DNA from: Meira nashicola
Taxonomy: Eukaryota > Basidiomycota > Exobasidiomycetes > Exobasidiales > Brachybasidiaceae
NCBI GenBank assembly: GCA_001600355.1
Contig: BCJU01000002.1
Span: forward strand, 124,001 to 188,000
Direction: 5' to 3'
DNA: 64,000 nucleotides
Position numbers and translations under genes: made by a program. The notes under the pieces were generated by a model that saw only the letters and a list, made by a program, of their open reading frames with translations, made no database searches and was not told the origin of the DNA. Below are positions 40,316-49,905 of the stretch, piece by piece (the stretch's first letter is position 1; each line of letters starts with the position of its first letter).

Positions 40316-40933
40316 TTTGCAAGTAAGTAGGGCAGAGACGACGAAAGGTTTTGGTGTGAATTAAAGAAACATCATCAGATCAGACATGACAAGCTATACG
40401 TGCACGCACGCATACCCAGTCTACAAATTAAGAATGTCAGTGTGGAGTTTTAATTGTGCAGTTGCTCGTGCGCAAACCCAACCCAGCGCACGAGCATACA
40501 AGCGTAAGCGCGAAGGAAACCTACAGCAGGGAAAAGGAAGCGGAGATAAAATTGCCCGTCAAATAGGATATTTTAGCGCGGTTTTTTAAAAATTCGGCGT
40601 CGATATAAAAACGCCACGCTTGAATGATAATAAGATCTGAACGAGGGGCTGAATTACGCCAAACTGTGCTTCTCAATTCCCATTTGATCATTCATCACTT
40701 TTGTTTCTCACCATACCTTTGAGTAGGATGTATGCAGCTGGGCGTCGGGAAAGCAATTAGATTAATTTATCTTCTATACCAAGAGATTCTGTCAATATTC
40801 TTGTATTATTCTTGAAGTATATAAACAACCTCCCATTGTTGAAAAACAGCTTTGTTTTTCGATCCCTACAATTTTCTCCTTTTTTTCTCTCTCACTTCAA
40901 TACGTTGATCGTATACAAACTCACTAAGCAAAA
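40316..40933. promoter_or_regulatory. Divergent promoter, with TATA box for the seven-helix gene
   Basis: 618 nt. TATATAAA at 40818-40825 lies 109 bp before the ATG at 40934, followed by a pyrimidine-rich leader. No gene seen. Confidence 0.5.
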
Positions 40934-41906
40934 ATGGCAATAGATGATAGTCAGGCACTATCACCTATTCAACATATATCTGAACCATGTTCGATAATAA
41001 TGGCATCCGTTACAGGAGTACTTTTTATTTGCATGTTTATAAAAACATGTATTGCTAAAAAGTATAAAGGTATAATGATTTTACTTTTAGTTTTTTTAAT
41101 TTTAAGATTGGCTACTTATGGTGTAAGAGCACAACTTGGAATTACGGAAGAAAAAGGTGAAACGATTGATGGAAATATGGAAATCGTTGCTGGTGTTTTA
41201 ATGGTTGCTGCTTATTTATTCTTTATTGAAGCTGTTTTGGATTTGACATCTTATTGGTGAGTGAAAGTGAAATGACGCTAGAACAGAATATATAAATGAC
41301 TGACAACTATACACTATCAGGTACCTCGACTTGAGAGATGTACATCTATCCTACAACACAACTCTCATCTTATATTTATCATTATACGGTATCCTAACTG
41401 CAATTTCAGCAGTAGGAGTGATTGGACAAGTAAAAGAAATCGGTTCATTCGATCCAAGTGAGATACAGCTGGGAAAACAATTAACTGCAAGTTCAGGAAT
41501 TTTATTTATGGTTGTAGTTGGATTTATGATGATCTTTACCATTTTAATTGCAATCATTGGTCCTGCACCAATGCGAAGTCAATTTACACAGGAAGGCGTT
41601 CCATGTAAACCAGGCGTAAAACCTAGAATGTTTGCTTCAACGATCTTTTTATTACTTCTTCAAGCATCTTTAATGGTTGAAGCTATTTTTAGATTATGGT
41701 CAGCAACTGATTCAAACGGATTCATACGTGAAAATGCAGCGATTGCAGTTTTAGTTTTCTTACCTGAAACGATTGCAATGATTATAGCAATCTTTATAAA
41801 CTTTCAAGAACCAGTTAGGCCGACACTTATATGTTGTTCAGTACGCAAACAAAAAGATATAGAAACTGATTCATTAGCAAGTTATACAACCAAAGGAACA
41901 CGTTAA
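40934..41906 (+). CDS. Seven-helix membrane protein, RTA1-like topology, two exons
   Basis: Exons 40934-41256 and 41321-41906; the 64-nt intron has a GTGAGT donor and a CAG acceptor. The join reads LTSYWYLDLRD, and the product is 302 aa. Seven hydrophobic segments are visible: three in exon 1 (IMASVTGVLFICMF; IMILLLVFLILRLATYG; IVAGVLMVAAYLFFIEAVL) and four in exon 2 (LILYLSLYGILTAISAVGVI; GILFMVVVGFMMIFTILIAII; FASTIFLLLLQASLMVEAIF; IAVLVFLPETIAMIIAIFI). The fold resembles fungal RTA1/lipid-translocating or DUF-type seven-helix families, but I see no diagnostic motif. Its stop codon overlaps that of the next gene. Confidence 0.75.
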
Positions 41907-42949
41907 GTGCAATTTACAACAACTTTGCCTTTTGCTCTACCGGTATTTAGACGTTGAAAAGCCTCATCTGCTTTCTCGAATGGAAATACGCTATCAATAT
42001 AAATTGAATCTGGACTTATGATAGTAGTTGATTCTTCAAGCCATTCACGTTTTGGATCAAGGATTACGACGTCATAACTTTCTCCTAAGCCAATAAAACC
42101 TTTTGCCCATCGAATCCATTGGCTAATAACATATCCAGGTGCAGTCCAATCATAATATGTATAAGGTCCTCCCATAGTTTCCCTTCCAGTCTTATCACCA
42201 ACGATACTTATATAACGTAAATTACCCGAGATACCAATGCATTCTGTACCACCAACACAATCGATTACTGCTTGTGGTTTAAATTCGATTGCTTTTGCAC
42301 GTACGTCTTCTTTTGTATAATCAATATGTTTATCAACCTTAAGTTTTTCTTGTAAAAACTCTCTATTATTTGAAGAACTTGTAGTGAAAACTTTCCATCC
42401 TAATCTTTTTGCTAAAATGATTGTATAAATACCAACAGCTGAACTACCACCTAAAATAACAACTCTCTTTTCCTTTTGATCGTTAGATTTCATTATGAAT
42501 GGCTTTACATCTTCAATACACTTTTTTGCCGTTAGCCAAACCAAAGGAAGTGCAGAAGCTTGTTCGTTAGTCCAAGAAGCAGGTTTATTAATCAAACATG
42601 TTTTACTTGCGTCTAAAATTGCAACCTTTGATAATGTTCCACTTCGTAAAGGTGTAAAAGCCGAAAATGAAATTCCAAAAACTTCTTCACCTTTTTTAAA
42701 TCCTTTTGCTTTTATTACTTTTCCACTAAAATCACATCCAATTCCCCATTCTTTTCCTTTTTCTGATTCTGTTTTACGTTTAAGGTTCATCGTTTGAATA
42801 TCTACCGGATTTAATGCACTTGCATTCACTTCAATTATAACTTTATCGTCATCTTCCGATTCAGAAGGTATAATCACCTTTCCTCGTTTTAATCCTTGTG
42901 GATATGTATCTGTGTATACCCATGCATCTGTTGTATTTTCACTTGACAT
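41903..42949 (-). CDS. MDR-family quinone/alcohol oxidoreductase
   Basis: 348 aa from the ATG at 42949 (MSSENTTDAW); eleven earlier codons start with TTG. The N-terminal GroES-like domain has VNASALNPVDIQTMNL and GCDFSGKVIKAKG, and the Rossmann motif is VVILGGSSAVGIYTIILAKRLG near residues 165-187. It lacks the zinc-binding Cys/His set, so it belongs to the quinone oxidoreductase or RTN4IP1/zeta-crystallin branch. A reductase or dehydrogenase using NAD(P)H is expected; the substrate is unknown. The stop codon lies in the TTAA shared with the convergent seven-helix gene, an overlap of 4 nt. Confidence 0.82.
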   Translation of the reverse strand: MSSENTTDAWVYTDTYPQGLKRGKVIIPSESEDDDKVIIEVNASALNPVDIQTMNLKRKTESEKGKEWGIGCDFSGKVIKAKGFKKGEEVFGISFSAFTPLRSGTLSKVAILDASKTCLINKPASWTNEQASALPLVWLTAKKCIEDVKPFIMKSNDQKEKRVVILGGSSAVGIYTIILAKRLGWKVFTTSSSNNREFLQEKLKVDKHIDYTKEDVRAKAIEFKPQAVIDCVGGTECIGISGNLRYISIVGDKTGRETMGGPYTYYDWTAPGYVISQWIRWAKGFIGLGESYDVVILDPKREWLEESTTIISPDSIYIDSVFPFEKADEAFQRLNTGRAKGKVVVNCT

Positions 42950-43159
42950 GATTGAGGATTTGTATTGGGATGATGTTTGCAAAAGAGGAAGGAGTTAAAA
43001 GTACACCTTCGGATATGGATAAAATCTATTCGGATAAAGAAACAATATCCAACACTGGTCCAGCGCCCGCACACATATGTTTAATCGTAAGTGGAGTTTT
43101 TTAACACTCGACTAGGAGAATCCAAACGCCGGCCCGTATACAAAGAATGATTTTACATA

Positions 43160-43271
43160 GCTCAAAAATCAATTCTACATAAACATATCATTTCACTTGT
43201 ACATAAATATGTAAGCAATTGAATGATTCTTCGAAATAACTTGCATCAGCTTGTAAAGATGCACTTCTGAT
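43160..43271 (-). pseudogene. Remnant of a ferric-reductase gene 3' end
   Basis: This stretch is clearly similar to 44775-44890, which holds the last codons and 3' flank of the intact ferric reductase. Shared pieces include TATCATTTCACTTGTA, TTCTTCGAAATAACTTGCAT and CAGCTTGTAAAGATGCA. Read on the minus strand it encodes SLQADASYFEES, against SLQADASYFEEP in the intact gene, but the Trp and stop codon at the end are lost. Similarity ends one base before the first 106-bp repeat. It is either a leftover of a tandem reductase copy or a duplicated 3' flank. Confidence 0.75.
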
Positions 43272-43577
43272 CATCTCTGTTGTTTTGTGTTCTCTATTCT
43301 CCCCGGATAGAGTTTCTCCCCGGATAAAGTTTTCAAAGAGCTTTTATTAGCATGCTTTTGTGTACCCTTTATACAACCATCTCTGTTGTTTTGTGTTCTC
43401 TATTCTCCCCGGATAGAGTTTCTCCCCGGATAAAGTTTTCAAAGAGCTTTTATTAGCATGCTTTTGTGTACCCTTTATACAACCATCTCTGTTGTTTTGT
43501 GTTCTCTATTCTCCCCGGATAGAGTTTCTCCCCGGATAAAGTTTTCAAAGAGCTTTTATTAGCATGCTTTTGTGTAC
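43272..43577. repeat. 106-bp tandem array, nearly three copies
   Basis: Units start at 43272, 43378 and 43484. The first two are identical over 106 bp; the third matches up to about 43577 and then departs. Each unit has two internal TCTCCCCGGATA(G/A)AGTTT blocks and ends with TGTGTAC (43359, 43465, 43571). Not CRISPR: no unique spacers. Confidence 0.92.
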
Positions 43578-43634
43578 ACAGTATGCATTGCTGTGTATAC
43601 TGGCGTCAAAAACAGAAAAGTAAAGATATAAAAG
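43572..43634 (+). promoter_or_regulatory. Palindrome and TATA box of the SR-rich secreted gene
   Basis: GTGTACACAG (43572-43581) pairs with CTGTGTATAC (43591-43600) with one mismatch, around TATGCATTG. TATAAAAG follows at 43627-43634, 62 bp before the ATG at 43696. Confidence 0.6.
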
Positions 43635-43695
43635 AGTGTATGATCACTTGAAATCGAGTTGAATATTACCTACATCTCTTACCTCAACAAACAAA

Positions 43696-44568
43696 ATGTT
43701 GATCAAGCAATTCCAATTCACATTTGAATTACTTTTGGTAACCTCTTTGAACTTCTTTCTTATCGTTCATGCTGTAGATTCAGATACAGAAAAAGACGCT
43801 CCTGGATCGATCTGGCCAAACTTCGATGGTGTACGATCATCAAAAGATGCAAATTTGCCAAATCCAAATTTAAAAGATTTATCAGATCATGGCAAACATA
43901 TTGAAAAAGGTTTAAATCATGAAGTTACACTAAGGCATCTGGGCAAACATAGCGTTGCAGAATTTCGACCACGTAGAATGCAAAAAGCAAATTATCGTGC
44001 CGAGCAAGAACGAAATCTTGCTCATAAAAAAGAAAATGAAATGATTGAAAATCCTTCAAAGTGGAAAAAATCTTATTCAACAGGTTTATTTTCCAGCTTA
44101 ACTCCAAGAGGAAGGGCAACAATGGATGCTCATTTTGATAGAGACCTTAGCGAAACGAGAGGAAAAAAAGCATTTGCAAGACAAAGAATGAGAAATATTC
44201 GAAACGATGCAAAAGTTCATTTGAAAAATGGCAATTTTAATGAACACGATTATAAATTCGTTACCCAAACCAACTTTAAAGAAAGTCACGATTTAGGATA
44301 TTTATCGAACGGACGTCATATTTCATCCCCAAATCATAGTCGTTCTCAATCTCCTTCTTCACCACGTTCTCCTTCTTCATCTCCTTCACGTAGTCGTTCT
44401 CGATCTCCACCTCAAACACGATCTCCTGGTCCCTCAGAAGCTTCATCTAGTGCTTCACCAAAACTGTCCAGAAACAGCTTTAGCTATTCATCTACTTCAC
44501 GTAATCGTTCTCGATCTCCACCTCAAACACGATCTCCTGGTCCATCCGAAGCTTCGTCTAGTGCTTGA
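43696..44568 (+). CDS. Secreted basic protein with SR-repeat C-terminus, 290 aa
   Basis: ATG at 43696. Signal peptide residues 1-27 (FELLLVTSLNFFLIVHA). The middle is basic and helical (HFDRDLSETRGKKAFARQRM). From residue about 213 the protein is almost pure Ser, Arg and Pro, with two copies of the block SRSPPQTRSPGPSEASSSA. The repeat also exists in the DNA (about 115-120 bp per unit). In the second copy TCA is replaced by TGA, ending the frame at 44568; homology to the first copy continues to 44607. RS dipeptides are usual in nuclear splicing proteins, so their presence behind a signal peptide is odd. No cysteines. Function unknown. Confidence 0.72.
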   Translation: MLIKQFQFTFELLLVTSLNFFLIVHAVDSDTEKDAPGSIWPNFDGVRSSKDANLPNPNLKDLSDHGKHIEKGLNHEVTLRHLGKHSVAEFRPRRMQKANYRAEQERNLAHKKENEMIENPSKWKKSYSTGLFSSLTPRGRATMDAHFDRDLSETRGKKAFARQRMRNIRNDAKVHLKNGNFNEHDYKFVTQTNFKESHDLGYLSNGRHISSPNHSRSQSPSSPRSPSSSPSRSRSRSPPQTRSPGPSEASSSASPKLSRNSFSYSSTSRNRSRSPPQTRSPGPSEASSSA

Positions 44569-44834
44569 ACTAAATTGTCCAGAAACAGATCTAGCCATTC
44601 ACGTACTTAGTTTTGCCACTCTTCTTCTCACTTCACTTTCTCTTCTCTTTATGTTCTTTTCTTCTGATTCTTATTCTCATCTGTCATTTATCACTGATCG
44701 CTGTAATTAACTTCTCTATATATTTATTCATTTCATTTCCCAAAAGATATAAATACCACTCTTGTATATACTTTCTCCAAAAATCCATTCTACATAATCT
44801 TATCATTTCACTTGTATATAATTATATATGTACA

Positions 44835-46805
44835 CTACCAATTGAATGGTTCTTCGAAATAACTTGCATCAGCTTGTAAAGATGCATTTCTGATTTCATC
44901 CAAGAAAACATCATTTCCGGAAGCAAATACGGCAGTTTGTGAGCTTACTTGTTCGCTTATTATGTGTTTTATATTTGCCCTTGTTTGATTGATTGAAAGG
45001 TTAAATTGTGATGAAGGATCAGATCCAATCAAAATTTGCAATCTTTTAGAAAGAGATTTACCATCATCATCATTCAATCCTCCTTCTTTGTGTGACGTTA
45101 ATGCAGTGTCTGCAAATATCTCTGTCACTTTTTCAGTTGGTGTATTTGGCGTGATTGTCTTTTCATCTAAAGGTGAAGATTGTTTATCTAAAACCGTTAA
45201 AGGATCATTATTTTTGTTAGAGATAAAGATTGAAATTGTCACTTGTTGTATTTTATTCCCAGCCTTGAATCTTGTTTTTATATCTTCCAATAAATCAATT
45301 GCAACTTCCATCATTTCGATCGATCTTATACACCATACAAGATGAACATATTTGTTGTGCTTAGGATCATGTTCAACAATTCCATCAAGTAAAGAAAGAA
45401 TATGTGTGATTCCAATACCTGCAGCAAATAAAAATGTATCTTTGAATGATAAAATATTATGTTTGATACCATAAGGTCCATCGAGGAAAATTGGTAATGT
45501 TTTATCATGCCATTTATTGTTGTTCAACTTGTTTGTTATACCTTTATGAACCGAAGCACAAAATATTAATTGATCTTTGTTTTTTCCTTGTTCATCTTTT
45601 GTGATTTTATGTTGAACTAAAGAGAATGGATGTGATGTAAGTGCTTGAATTTTTGGCATGTAAAGATAAAAATGAGAACCAGCATAAGACACAGAAGAAT
45701 GCAAAGTTGAAGAAGGCGCTGGTAAATCGACTGTAATTCGTAAAACATTTATATTTTCAAACCTTTCCACTTTTCCAATAGACCAACGTTGTTTTGTTTT
45801 TAATCGAAAATCGAAATTGAACAAAATTAATCTTGCTATTCTTGCTGCTCGATCGAAAGCCCAAAATGCAATTGAAACAAAAATGAAATTTAAGAAATAA
45901 TGTAGTGTTGGACTGTCCATTAAATAAATATGCCAATGTAAAAGTGCAATTGCAGCAATTACTAGAATAACGTGTAAAACGATAAAAACGTCATAAGCAT
46001 ATTTACGTATAATTGGTTTATGTGATGAAAAAATTATTGCAATAAACATAATTAAAGCAATAGGACCAAATGCGAACCAATCATACTTCCACCAGTATTG
46101 CGTATACGTTCCTAAATTGACAAGATAAGCTGTATATGCAATTCCATGAAGTAGAGATAAAATTGCAACCAAACGACCAACCCAACGATGATAAAGCATG
46201 AGAGTATTGAAAGAACAGCCAGTCAAAAATGCAACTGGACTATTCCTACCACTTAATAAAAATAAGATTGGTAATTGAGCAACGGCTAAAATACCTGCTC
46301 TATCAGCAAAATATCTACTTTGAGCTGCATAACGATTATTTGGCCAACTTGTATTTTTTGTAGGATCTAAGATACGATAAAATGCAGTCAACGGAAGCAT
46401 ATTTGCAAGAAAGAGAACAAATAAGATTATCACATGAATTCGTAATGGTGCTCGAATTGTGAATAAACCTTTACCGTATTCTTTTGCATGTCTTTCTCCA
46501 ATGAGTGCTTTTTCCGTTATTGTCTTTTGAATGACTTTTTCGAATTTTGTCTTCTTTGCCGGTAGTCCATTCCTTCTCTTGCTATTTAAAAACTGAAAAA
46601 GTCTAAAAAGACCAACACTTAAAACAAGCAAGCTAAAACCACCCAAGATCACATATCCTGCAATCGTTGGAACTTTGAAACTATTGTATGATTTTGCAAA
46701 ATTTGTTTGAATAAAATTTTCATATGCTATCGTTCCTTTCTTATATCCATTCTTTGCTGCTTTCTTTTCTAAATTATCAATCGACCAAGGTCGTACGCCA
46801 ACCAT
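44835..46805 (-). CDS. FRE-type ferric reductase
   Basis: 656 aa, one exon, ATG at 46805. A hydrophobic segment near residues 48-70 precedes the ferric-reductase core. Paired haem histidines lie in YHRWVGRLVAILSLLHG (about residue 205) and VLHVILVIAAIALLHWHIY. The FAD-binding block is LTSHPFSLVQHK (HPFT in most relatives). The NAD(P)H region has FLDGPYG and FLFAAGIGITHILSLLDG, and VWCIRSIEM follows. Family knowledge: such plasma-membrane enzymes reduce Fe(III) or Cu(II) for uptake. A loop of about 90 residues between the NAD motifs is Ser/Thr/Asp-rich. The C-terminal YFEEPFNW is duplicated 1.6 kb away as a remnant. Iron regulation through HapX is plausible but not shown. Confidence 0.9.
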   Translation of the reverse strand: MVGVRPWSIDNLEKKAAKNGYKKGTIAYENFIQTNFAKSYNSFKVPTIAGYVILGGFSLLVLSVGLFRLFQFLNSKRRNGLPAKKTKFEKVIQKTITEKALIGERHAKEYGKGLFTIRAPLRIHVIILFVLFLANMLPLTAFYRILDPTKNTSWPNNRYAAQSRYFADRAGILAVAQLPILFLLSGRNSPVAFLTGCSFNTLMLYHRWVGRLVAILSLLHGIAYTAYLVNLGTYTQYWWKYDWFAFGPIALIMFIAIIFSSHKPIIRKYAYDVFIVLHVILVIAAIALLHWHIYLMDSPTLHYFLNFIFVSIAFWAFDRAARIARLILFNFDFRLKTKQRWSIGKVERFENINVLRITVDLPAPSSTLHSSVSYAGSHFYLYMPKIQALTSHPFSLVQHKITKDEQGKNKDQLIFCASVHKGITNKLNNNKWHDKTLPIFLDGPYGIKHNILSFKDTFLFAAGIGITHILSLLDGIVEHDPKHNKYVHLVWCIRSIEMMEVAIDLLEDIKTRFKAGNKIQQVTISIFISNKNNDPLTVLDKQSSPLDEKTITPNTPTEKVTEIFADTALTSHKEGGLNDDDGKSLSKRLQILIGSDPSSQFNLSINQTRANIKHIISEQVSSQTAVFASGNDVFLDEIRNASLQADASYFEEPFNW

Positions 46806-47541
46806 GTTGTTTTTGGCTCTGCTCTGTTATTGAGATTGTAATGGTAATAAAAATAGAATTTATTTTTGATTTTATGGAAGGATACCTTTTTAAAGCCTTT
46901 TCTTCCTTCTTCTTCTGTTTCTCTTTTTGCAACGCATATTGATAAGGGGCGTATGTATGTATATATTTGCACAAGATCATGACTTCATACGCAAACATAT
47001 GGCCCCGACATTCTTGGCATCGCCTCTGATGGAGTGCACTACGCCGGAAAAGAATGAGATCATAGGCTTATGAACTGCAAGGAACATAAAATAAAAAATA
47101 ATCAAAAAAAATACAACGAATGAGAAAAAAGATATGTGTACTTAATTGTTTATCCTGGACTGCATTTACCGTTGTTCACCGGCGGGCGGTAGATGGTTGA
47201 ATGATACCATCCTATGAAATTCTGTCATAATTCACGCTAATATCGGATTAAGTCTAAATTTGGACATTAAACACACATTGTTACCTCGGCTATAAAATAT
47301 TATATCCAATCAAACATATACATAATCCGATTTGACAGTTGTTCGGTAAACTATGTATACATCTGACTGCATATGTCAAACGTGTTTATTATCTTTAAAC
47401 AATAAGAATATATGCAAGAAGCATGTGTAAACGCGCCAAGATATAGATCTGATAACGTTCTTTTTTAGCGTGGCGCATCTGCATAAAATAATCGAATGAT
47501 ATTAAAATTCTTTATAATCTGATAAAGAGAGTGTATTGTGC
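46806..47541. other. Ferric-reductase upstream region, no gene seen
   Basis: 736 nt, AT-rich. A CCAAT at about 47307 (TATCCAATCAAAC) and several GATA cores are present; both are common by chance. A TATAAAAT at about 47291 faces rightward with no gene behind it. Confidence 0.35.
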
Positions 47542-49248
47542 TTATTCTTCTTGAATCGTATTTCTTGTCATACTATATTCACGTATTCCTAAACTAGCTA
47601 GAAAACCAATTCCAACTACCGGAGTGAATACGATCCAAATTGATCTTAATGCATCACTATAAGCTTTTATAACTTCAAAAGCTAATTCGGGCGGTTGTAA
47701 ATGAATAAGATTGTGTAAATTTGATTGATCGGCTGGTAATCCTGCTCTTGAATAACCAATTATATTTGCTGTATTTGTTCGAACCCCTGAATTGAAAATA
47801 CTTCCTGCTACAGTCACTCCAACGGCAAAAGAAGCAAAACGAACTAAATAAACTGCAGAACCTGAAACTGCCATTTCTTTTACCGGCATTGCAGCTTGAA
47901 TTACAATAACGGCTGATTGAGAAATAACTCCAAAACCTATTCCAAATACGATTGGATAAACTATTTGTAATATTGGAGGTGTATTTGGATGTAACATCGT
48001 CATCAATCCTGTTCCTATCGTCATTATTATAAAAGATATAACAATCGTAAGATGACAACGACGAATTCTTGAAATATTATAACCTGAAATTAAAGCAGAT
48101 AATGAACATGAAAGAGTTAAAGATAACATCTTTACACCACTCATCAAAGGAGAAGATCCCGTTATAGCTTGGAAATAAACAGGTAAATAAAATATCGTTG
48201 CCATAAAAGCTGGTGTTCTACAAATTATTCCTAAAAACATGAATAATGTAGTTCGATTACGAAACAATCTTGATGGAAAAATTGTTTGAATATTTTGAGG
48301 AAAGTATTTTTCCATTGCACATTCGTATAACGCAAAAATAATGAATAAACTTCCTCCGATTGAAATAAAAAGGATAGCTTTCAATTCTGAAAATCCATTT
48401 GATTCAGNAAATGTGAATCCTAANAANAANAAAATTATNCCTGCCAATAGGATCATATAACCACCTTTATCGAAAGTTCTCCATACTTCCTTGACTGGTC
48501 TTCTTTCCATTGGGTTCAGCTTCAAATTGAATGCTAAGATAAGGAAAGCCAATCCACCAATCGGTAAATTGATAAAGAAACACCAACGCCAAGAAGAACG
48601 TGATTGGGAAGAAAGAGCACCTCCAATCAAAGGTCCAATTAAACCTGAAAATGCCCAAACGAGATCGAATAAGCCACCATAAAAGCCTCTTTTTTCTAAT
48701 GGAAAGATGTCACCTAATAAAATGTTTACCATATTTTCTGTCGCTCCTGCTCCTACACCTTGTAATCCTCTACAAATGTTTAACCAAGTCATCGACTTTG
48801 CTATTCCACACATTGTTGAACCAAATAAGAATAAAAATATAGCGAACCAAAGGACGGGTTTTCTACCTATCAAATCTGATAACCTACCACATAATGGAAT
48901 AACGGCAGTTGAAGTGAGTAAATATGCTGATCCAACCCAAGAAATTGAAGTTGGTCCACCATGTAACTCTGATGCAATAGTTGGATTTGCCGTACTAACG
49001 ATTGTTTGATCTAATGCTGCTAAACCTGTTACTAAAAATAAACCTGGTAAAACTATCCAAATATTATTCTTGGGTAATAGATGTGTCTCTTTTGTTAACC
49101 AATGTTGTTCTTTATCTTGTGTTTGTGTTGTATCATTTTGTTTTTCTTCTTTTGAGGCATCATTTTGCACTTCTTCTTTTGATGCAATTGGACATGTCAC
49201 AATTTCTGTTAAAATCTCATCTTCCTGCTGTGTTGCAACAGTAGTCAT
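47542..49248 (-). CDS. MFS transporter, DHA2 (14-helix drug:H+ antiporter) type
   Basis: 568 aa, ATG at 49248. The cytosolic N-terminus of about 65 residues is acidic and holds a near-repeat (SKEEVQNDASKEEKQNDTT). LAALDQTIVSTANPTIASEL is motif D1 of DHA2 carriers; GRLSDLIGRKPVLW is motif A; GVGAGATENMVNILLGDIFPLEKRG is the motif B/C region; ALSSQSRSSWRWCFFINLPIGG is typical of the family. About fourteen membrane segments can be counted. Family knowledge: these export drugs, toxins or siderophores with proton exchange. Five ambiguous bases (48408, 48424, 48427, 48430, 48439) blur one helix. Substrate unknown; siderophore or iron-chelate transport cannot be told from sequence. Confidence 0.87.
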   Translation of the reverse strand: MTTVATQQEDEILTEIVTCPIASKEEVQNDASKEEKQNDTTQTQDKEQHWLTKETHLLPKNNIWIVLPGLFLVTGLAALDQTIVSTANPTIASELHGGPTSISWVGSAYLLTSTAVIPLCGRLSDLIGRKPVLWFAIFLFLFGSTMCGIAKSMTWLNICRGLQGVGAGATENMVNILLGDIFPLEKRGFYGGLFDLVWAFSGLIGPLIGGALSSQSRSSWRWCFFINLPIGGLAFLILAFNLKLNPMERRPVKEVWRTFDKGGYMILLAXIIXXXLGFTFXESNGFSELKAILFISIGGSLFIIFALYECAMEKYFPQNIQTIFPSRLFRNRTTLFMFLGIICRTPAFMATIFYLPVYFQAITGSSPLMSGVKMLSLTLSCSLSALISGYNISRIRRCHLTIVISFIIMTIGTGLMTMLHPNTPPILQIVYPIVFGIGFGVISQSAVIVIQAAMPVKEMAVSGSAVYLVRFASFAVGVTVAGSIFNSGVRTNTANIIGYSRAGLPADQSNLHNLIHLQPPELAFEVIKAYSDALRSIWIVFTPVVGIGFLASLGIREYSMTRNTIQEE

Positions 49249-49905
49249 GGCTAACAGATATGTTTAACAAGAAGGTATAAAGTGAAAAAATGGCAATACC
49301 ATATTCAGATATATCTTCAATATATATAACTCAAAAGAAAGGCATATGACTCGAACGATATAAGATTTAAAGAAATACAAACTAGTTGAATGACCTGTCT
49401 TGCGGATTTTCACACGAAGAAGCACAATCAAACAACCGAATATAACCGATATACCGTTCATGTCCAACCCATAGAATATTTCATAATTGATTTATAAAAA
49501 AAGCAAAAACGGTGACCGACATAGTCTAAATCAATAAGCATGACTTACGGTGCCGTCGATTTGATTATTGGTACATGTAAACCAAACCAAGCATTGGCAT
49601 TTTCTGCAAGTTCCAGACTTCAAGGAAGTAGACTAATGCACGCCCTCGCGGTAATTCAAGTGTGGGCGCCGGCGTTGTGTAGGAAGGTGCTTGCTTGTTG
49701 GTCCCGAGCCAAGCCTTTTTTTACATAGGCTAAATAAAACGCGTCTTGCTTGCCTGCTTTCACTGTTAACGCGACAATTTTTGATTTACGTTGCCCTGAG
49801 CGTTAAAGGGTGTGTTAATATTTATCAGAAGAACCGGAAAGTCAGGTAAATTACGCACGCACAGGCTGACTGAACATCATCATCTTCTAAGGTAAGAACA
49901 ATCTT
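49249..49905. promoter_or_regulatory. Divergent region before the acidic AT-hook gene
   Basis: 657 nt. ACGCGT at 49739-49744. A perfect splice-donor-like AAGGTAAGA lies at about 49889, only some 17 nt before the ATG at 49906. A small open frame at 49540-49728 has no supporting features. Confidence 0.4.

Noticed and set aside
43272..43577. CRISPR-like array
   Set aside because: Units are contiguous identical 106-bp repeats without unique spacers, in a eukaryotic genome.
46806..47541. CCAAT and GATA sites as proof of HapX control of the ferric reductase
   Set aside because: Single short motifs are expected by chance in AT-rich DNA of this length; only a weak hint.
49540..49728. 62-codon open frame with ATG
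   Set aside because: Short, featureless, in a divergent promoter region.
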